DNA of 46,808 nt, from the NCBI GenBank assembly GCA_029865885.1, contig JARXAK010000048.1, positions 1 through 46,808 of the forward strand, in the 5' to 3' direction. Source of the DNA: Rhizobium sp. GTDB lineage: Bacteria; Pseudomonadota; Alphaproteobacteria; Rhizobiales; Rhizobiaceae. The notes below the pieces were generated by a model. It had not been told where the DNA came from. It did not search any database and saw nothing but the letters and a program-made list of their open reading frames with translations. How positions within the stretch are numbered: position 1 is the stretch's first letter; every line of letters begins with the position of its first letter. Position numbers and translations under genes: made by a program. This document shows, in pieces, positions 43,421 to 46,808 of this stretch.

Positions 43421-45394
43421 ATGGTCTTTCCTTTCACAATTGCTGCCCTCCTAGCCCTCCTGGCGCTGTTGTTCCTGTCAGGTCTGGTGCAGATGTATCC
43501 GACCGTCGGATGGGTCGATCCCGGGCTGTACATCCAGTGGTTCCTGACGCCGGCCGAAAACATGCTGTTTCAGCGTGCCGACTATCAGGGATCGCGCCTG
43601 CCCTTCGTCCTGATGGGCGCCTTGTTCTACCAGTCCGTTGATGCCGTTCTGGCCCATGCCCTGCTCGTGGGCTCCTTTTTTTCCCTCGGCTTCGTTTCCG
43701 TCTATGCCATGGCGTCCGGAGTGTTACAGGGAGGTGCGGCCAGGCTGACTGTGGCTCTGGCCTTCGGGCTCAATTTGATCTGGATCGCCAGTTTCGCGCG
43801 GGGATATGTCGATGGTCCGGTGATTGCGCTAGGGATGGCAGCGCTGGCGTGTCTCGTCACGCACGGGCCATCGTCGGGTTACCTGAGACTGCTGGTGTCA
43901 GGTGCGCTTTGCCTGGCTGCACTGTGCACCCATCCGCTCGGCGGTGCGACATCCTGTCTGGCCACCCTAGCCGTGCTTGTCCTGCGTGCCGAAAGCCTGA
44001 GCCACGGCTGCGCGATGGCGCTGACAATGTTTGTCGGCGCGGTGGCCTGTTTCTTGGCGCTGGCGACCGCCGGCGCGAGCATCGGACTGCCATTTTTTTT
44101 TCCCGGCATGACGCGGGACGCCGTAGGCTCGGCCTTCAGCGGCGAGGGACAAAATTTTGTGGTGCCGTTCATGGACTGGGCAACCGATACGACCCGTCTC
44201 GTAGTACTGCCGGCTATCATTCTGGGGGGCGTTGCCGTCCTGCGCTTCCGTTCGGGATGTGGAAGTGCCGATCGTGCCGAGCGTATGCTGATGGCCGCGT
44301 CCCTCGTGCCGCTGTTGCCGCTGATGTCGCTGCCGGTCGGCTCGGTCTTCTTTCTTCAATATTCGTTCTATGCCAGTTATTTCCTGCTGCCGCTTGTCCC
44401 GCTCTGCATCCTGCTCGCCCGCCGCGTTGAACAAGCTGATGCGCGTGCCTTCCAATGGCTGCTGCCTGCGGTGATCGCGGTCGGTTTGCTCTCGTTGCTC
44501 GTCGGTCAGCAACTGGATTTCACCGTGCGCAGCATGCCGTCCTTTCCCATAAGCGCCTGGAGCATTCTAACGGTGCTGCTGCTGGCATTTACTACCGCCG
44601 TGCTGCTGCGTCGCCCCGGCCCTGCCTTTCTTGCGCTTGTGCTCATGCTGGGCGCGGCCGGTGGCATGAACCGCGACACGGCGACGGTTCTGGCGCTGCG
44701 CGACGGCCCCGATCTGAAAGCGCACCAAAAAGTACTGGCACGCATGCAGGACTGGCTACGTCAGTCGGGGGTTACGAACAAACCCTATGTTATCTGGTAC
44801 GGGCGCGACCGTTTCACTACCGCCCACGCGCTTAGCAAATACGAGCGCTACGAACTGGTCTATGCCGACCAGCAACTTGAATTGAATATGCTTGATTCCC
44901 TTGCCGCCAGCCTCGGCTGGCAGGCTGTCGCCCTCGGAGCCGACATGCCTCGCGTCGACCGGCCGTTCCCGCTGCTCAACATCGCCGACGGTGTCGACAG
45001 CATTAACCTGATCAGCTTCTGTTCGGAGGCCTCCGTCTGCGATGAGGGCTATGCGCAACTGCTCGACATGGGGCTCGTCATCTCGGATATCGATCGTCTC
45101 GTGATCGACGAGGACGGGGCGCCGCGTGTGACCGTTATGGTCGCTTCGCTGATGGGCACGACGCTGCCGACACAGGATTTCGTGATGCGGTCGCTCGAAA
45201 ATCTGCTGCGCTCGGGTCCTAACAGCGAACTATTCCGCAGCGGCGAGGTGAGCCTGAAGGAGATCTTGGATCTCGTATGCAAACCGGTCGCGCGAACGAC
45301 AACCTGTAATTTCCGCTTTTCCACGAATTTTGAAAGCGACATTCCGATCGAAATGAACTTCGAGCGAACTGGGCTGCTCTGGGCGCTGCTTTAA
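43421..45394 (+). CDS. Large polytopic membrane protein, GT-C glycosyltransferase-like
   Basis: A 657-residue protein with about 10-12 hydrophobic helices in its first 410 residues and a soluble C-terminal part of about 240 residues. The first periplasmic loop holds the WVDPGLYIQWF motif, with an Asp where GT-C/PMT-type glycosyltransferases place their catalytic Asp. The later loops (YGRDRFTTAHALSKYERYEL) are not recognised. A GT-C lipid-linked sugar transferase is a reasonable but unproven guess. There is no clear ribosome site before ATG 43421. It is surrounded by transposon remnants and lacks polysaccharide neighbours. Confidence 0.7.
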   Translation: MVFPFTIAALLALLALLFLSGLVQMYPTVGWVDPGLYIQWFLTPAENMLFQRADYQGSRLPFVLMGALFYQSVDAVLAHALLVGSFFSLGFVSVYAMASGVLQGGAARLTVALAFGLNLIWIASFARGYVDGPVIALGMAALACLVTHGPSSGYLRLLVSGALCLAALCTHPLGGATSCLATLAVLVLRAESLSHGCAMALTMFVGAVACFLALATAGASIGLPFFFPGMTRDAVGSAFSGEGQNFVVPFMDWATDTTRLVVLPAIILGGVAVLRFRSGCGSADRAERMLMAASLVPLLPLMSLPVGSVFFLQYSFYASYFLLPLVPLCILLARRVEQADARAFQWLLPAVIAVGLLSLLVGQQLDFTVRSMPSFPISAWSILTVLLLAFTTAVLLRRPGPAFLALVLMLGAAGGMNRDTATVLALRDGPDLKAHQKVLARMQDWLRQSGVTNKPYVIWYGRDRFTTAHALSKYERYELVYADQQLELNMLDSLAASLGWQAVALGADMPRVDRPFPLLNIADGVDSINLISFCSEASVCDEGYAQLLDMGLVISDIDRLVIDEDGAPRVTVMVASLMGTTLPTQDFVMRSLENLLRSGPNSELFRSGEVSLKEILDLVCKPVARTTTCNFRFSTNFESDIPIEMNFERTGLLWALL

Positions 45395-45553
45395 TAACCA
45401 CTCCTCAATTTTAGCCGGAGCGCATTTTTAACAGACACCTTATACATGTTTTGTGTCGACATGAATTGTATTCTCAATTTTTAACAAGCAACATCAAAGA
45501 TTTTAATCTGATTCAATACATCGGCTGTTTTATCGCCTTGCAACGAGGTTGGT
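45395..45553. other. AT-rich spacer
   Basis: Clearly lower GC than the surroundings (for example about 45415-45520, with long A/T runs such as TTTTTAACA). No gene, hairpin or promoter was recognised. It probably marks foreign DNA between the membrane protein gene and the IS remnants. Confidence 0.5.
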
Positions 45554-45577
45554 TGAACCGCCCCGGCTTTGCCGGAG
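45554..45577 (+). repeat. Solo left-end-like IS3 terminal repeat
   Basis: TGAACCGCCCCGGCTTTGCC then GGAG is close to the reverse complement of the right terminal repeat at 43061-43085 (TGAACCGCACCGGGTTTTCC). It has the orientation of an IS3 left end and stands about 115 bases before the IS630 remnant, with no intact IS3 orfA behind it. Confidence 0.7.
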
Positions 45578-45693
45578 AACCCAACTCGTGAGAACTGGAG
45601 AACGTCCGATGAATACGGAATCGGGTTGAGGATTCCCTTACTTTCCGAATTCTGATTCCATCGCTCCGACTTGGTGATTTGGTCGGAGGCAAT

Positions 45694-46633
45694 ATGTCAT
45701 GAGCGTTCAGCGATGATCTGCGTAGCCGCGTCCTGGCCACGTCACGGAATAGCATGTCGGCGCGTTCAGCAGCAGTAAGATTTGGGATTGGCATTTCGAG
45801 AGCCATTGCCTGGATTGCGAGTGCGAGGCAGGGTCGGTTGACCCCGGCAAAACAGGGCCGATGCGGCGGCTCGCGTCTCGATGCCCACGAGGACTACATC
45901 GTCGGCATTATCGAAGAGGAGAAGGACATCACGCGCAACGAGATGGTTCTGCGATTGAGTGAGGGAGGAGCCATATCCATTGGCCGCAGCGCGCTTTACA
46001 TCTGGCTGCAAAAGCGCGGCTTGACTTTCAAAAAAGACCGCACATGCATTGGAGCAGGAGCGTCCCGACCTTCTGAAGCGTCGCAGAAATTGGTTCGACG
46101 ACTAGCTCGATCTCGATCCGGTGCGTCTCGTCTCGTCTTCATTGATGAAACCGGCCTGAACACAAAAATGTCACGGCTTCGCGGGCGGGCCCTGTGTGGA
46201 GAGCGATGCCGCTCCCCGATACCACACGGGCATTGGAAGGCGACGACATTTACGGGAGCGCTCAGGCTCTCGGGTATTGCCGCGCCCATGGTCCTCGCGG
46301 TGCAATGAACGGGGTCGCGTTCCATGCCTATGTGCAACAGGCTCTCATTACAACCTTGGTACCAGGCGATATCGTGGTCATGCACAACCTGCCCGCACAC
46401 AAGGCAGAAGGTACGCAATCGAAGGCGCGGGATGCCGGTCGCTTTATCTCCCACCCTACAGCCCGAACGTCAACCCCATCGAGAAGGCGTTCGCCAAACT
46501 GAAGGCGGTGCTGCGCGCCAAACCCGAGCGAACCGTCGAGGCGTTGTGGGACACCGTCGGCCAGATTGTCACTATGTTCTAACCGCAGGAATGCGACAAC
46601 TACTTCAAATCCTGCGGATGCAACCATGAGTAA
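45694..46633 (+). pseudogene. IS630-family transposase, multiply broken
   Basis: The reading starts at ATG 45694 but meets TGA at codon 3 (ATG TCA TGA) before continuing AFSDDLRSRVLATSRNSMSA. It carries a helix-turn-helix. A frame change near 46030 and an in-frame TAG at about 46109 precede LVFIDETGLNTKM (first Asp). Another shift occurs near 46300. The second catalytic Asp is His (DIVVMHNLPAHK), a shift follows near 46415, and TAA at 46580 interrupts before QECDNYF. SPNVNPIEKAF retains the Glu. The element is dead. A possible weak terminal repeat is AGTAAGG at 46629 with an inverse copy near 45636. Confidence 0.85.
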
Positions 46634-46660
46634 GGTGGATGCGCTCTAGGGTCTACTACA

Positions 46661-46808
46661 AGCAAAACGCCGAACATGCTGTGGTTATCCGATTTCACCT
46701 ATGTCGCCCCCTGGCAGGGCTTCGTCTACGTAGCCTTTGTAATCAATGCCTTCGCCCGCCGTATCTTCGGTTGGCGGGCAAGCCGGACGGCGCATGCAGG
46801 CTTCGTCC
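46661..46808 (+). mobile_element. IS3-family transposase fragment 3 (runs off the window)
   Basis: In frame with CCG 46670 it reads PNMLWLSDFTYVAPWQGFVY, then VAFVINAFARRIFGWRASRT and AHAGFV. This is the middle part of an IS3 DDE domain with the first catalytic Asp (SDFTYV). It belongs to the same IS type as remnant 2 at 42711-43085, but covers the portion that remnant 2 lacks. Its N-terminus is missing and it continues past 46808. Confidence 0.85.

Overview
This window looks like chromosome of an alphaproteobacterium of the family Rhizobiaceae (Rhizobium/Agrobacterium type). The evidence is high GC content, an imuA-imuB-dnaE2 cassette behind a GTTC-N7-GTTC LexA box, an Irr-type iron box in front of bacterioferritin, an RpoH2-like sigma factor behind an EcfG-type promoter, and the order obgE-proB-proA-nadD-rsfS-rlmH-envC-ctpA-yibQ-rppH. 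The species cannot be named from the sequence alone.

Region 1 (1-5.1 kb) is metabolic: a CoA ester lyase overlapping a DUF1737 gene, a small membrane protein, leuD and leuB (leucine biosynthesis), and a Ser/Thr dehydratase-like PLP enzyme on the opposite strand. Region 2 (5-7.6 kb) has rpoH2 and a lipoprotein M48 metallopeptidase. Region 3 (7.7-15.8 kb) centres on thiamine: thiB-thiP-thiQ behind a TPP riboswitch and, further on, thiamine pyrophosphokinase coupled to a Uup-like ABC-F protein. Between them lies an intact ABC transporter whose ATPase domain has lost all its catalytic motifs.

Region 4 (15.8-19.7 kb) has two small overlapping hypothetical genes, a MoxR ATPase, an EamA transporter, and bacterioferritin with its ferredoxin partner. 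Region 5 (19.8-27.7 kb) is the SOS mutagenesis cassette, then a small metallopeptidase, an FtrA-type regulator and a divergent rhodanese. Region 6 (27.7-40.9 kb) is a conserved housekeeping block on the minus strand: rppH, yibQ, ctpA, envC, rlmH, rsfS, nadD, proA, proB, obgE, two acetyltransferases, rpmA and rplU. A plus-strand endonuclease/phosphatase-fold gene interrupts it.

Region 7 (40.9-46.8 kb) starts at a tRNA-Ser(CGA) gene and is accessory DNA. It holds an unrecognised lower-GC gene, a truncated M41-like fragment, a mosaic of two IS3-family remnants, a large polytopic GT-C-like membrane protein, a multiply broken IS630-family transposase, and a further IS3 fragment running off the end.

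The most unusual signals are the pseudo-ATPase ABC transporter (11.5-13.2 kb), the EcfG promoter embedded in a perfect inverted repeat before rpoH2, the probable CTG start of rsfS, the 158-bp coding overlap of imuA and imuB, and the tRNA-linked transposon graveyard around the membrane protein. No CRISPR array, integrase, toxin-antitoxin pair or recognisable phage-defence system was found.
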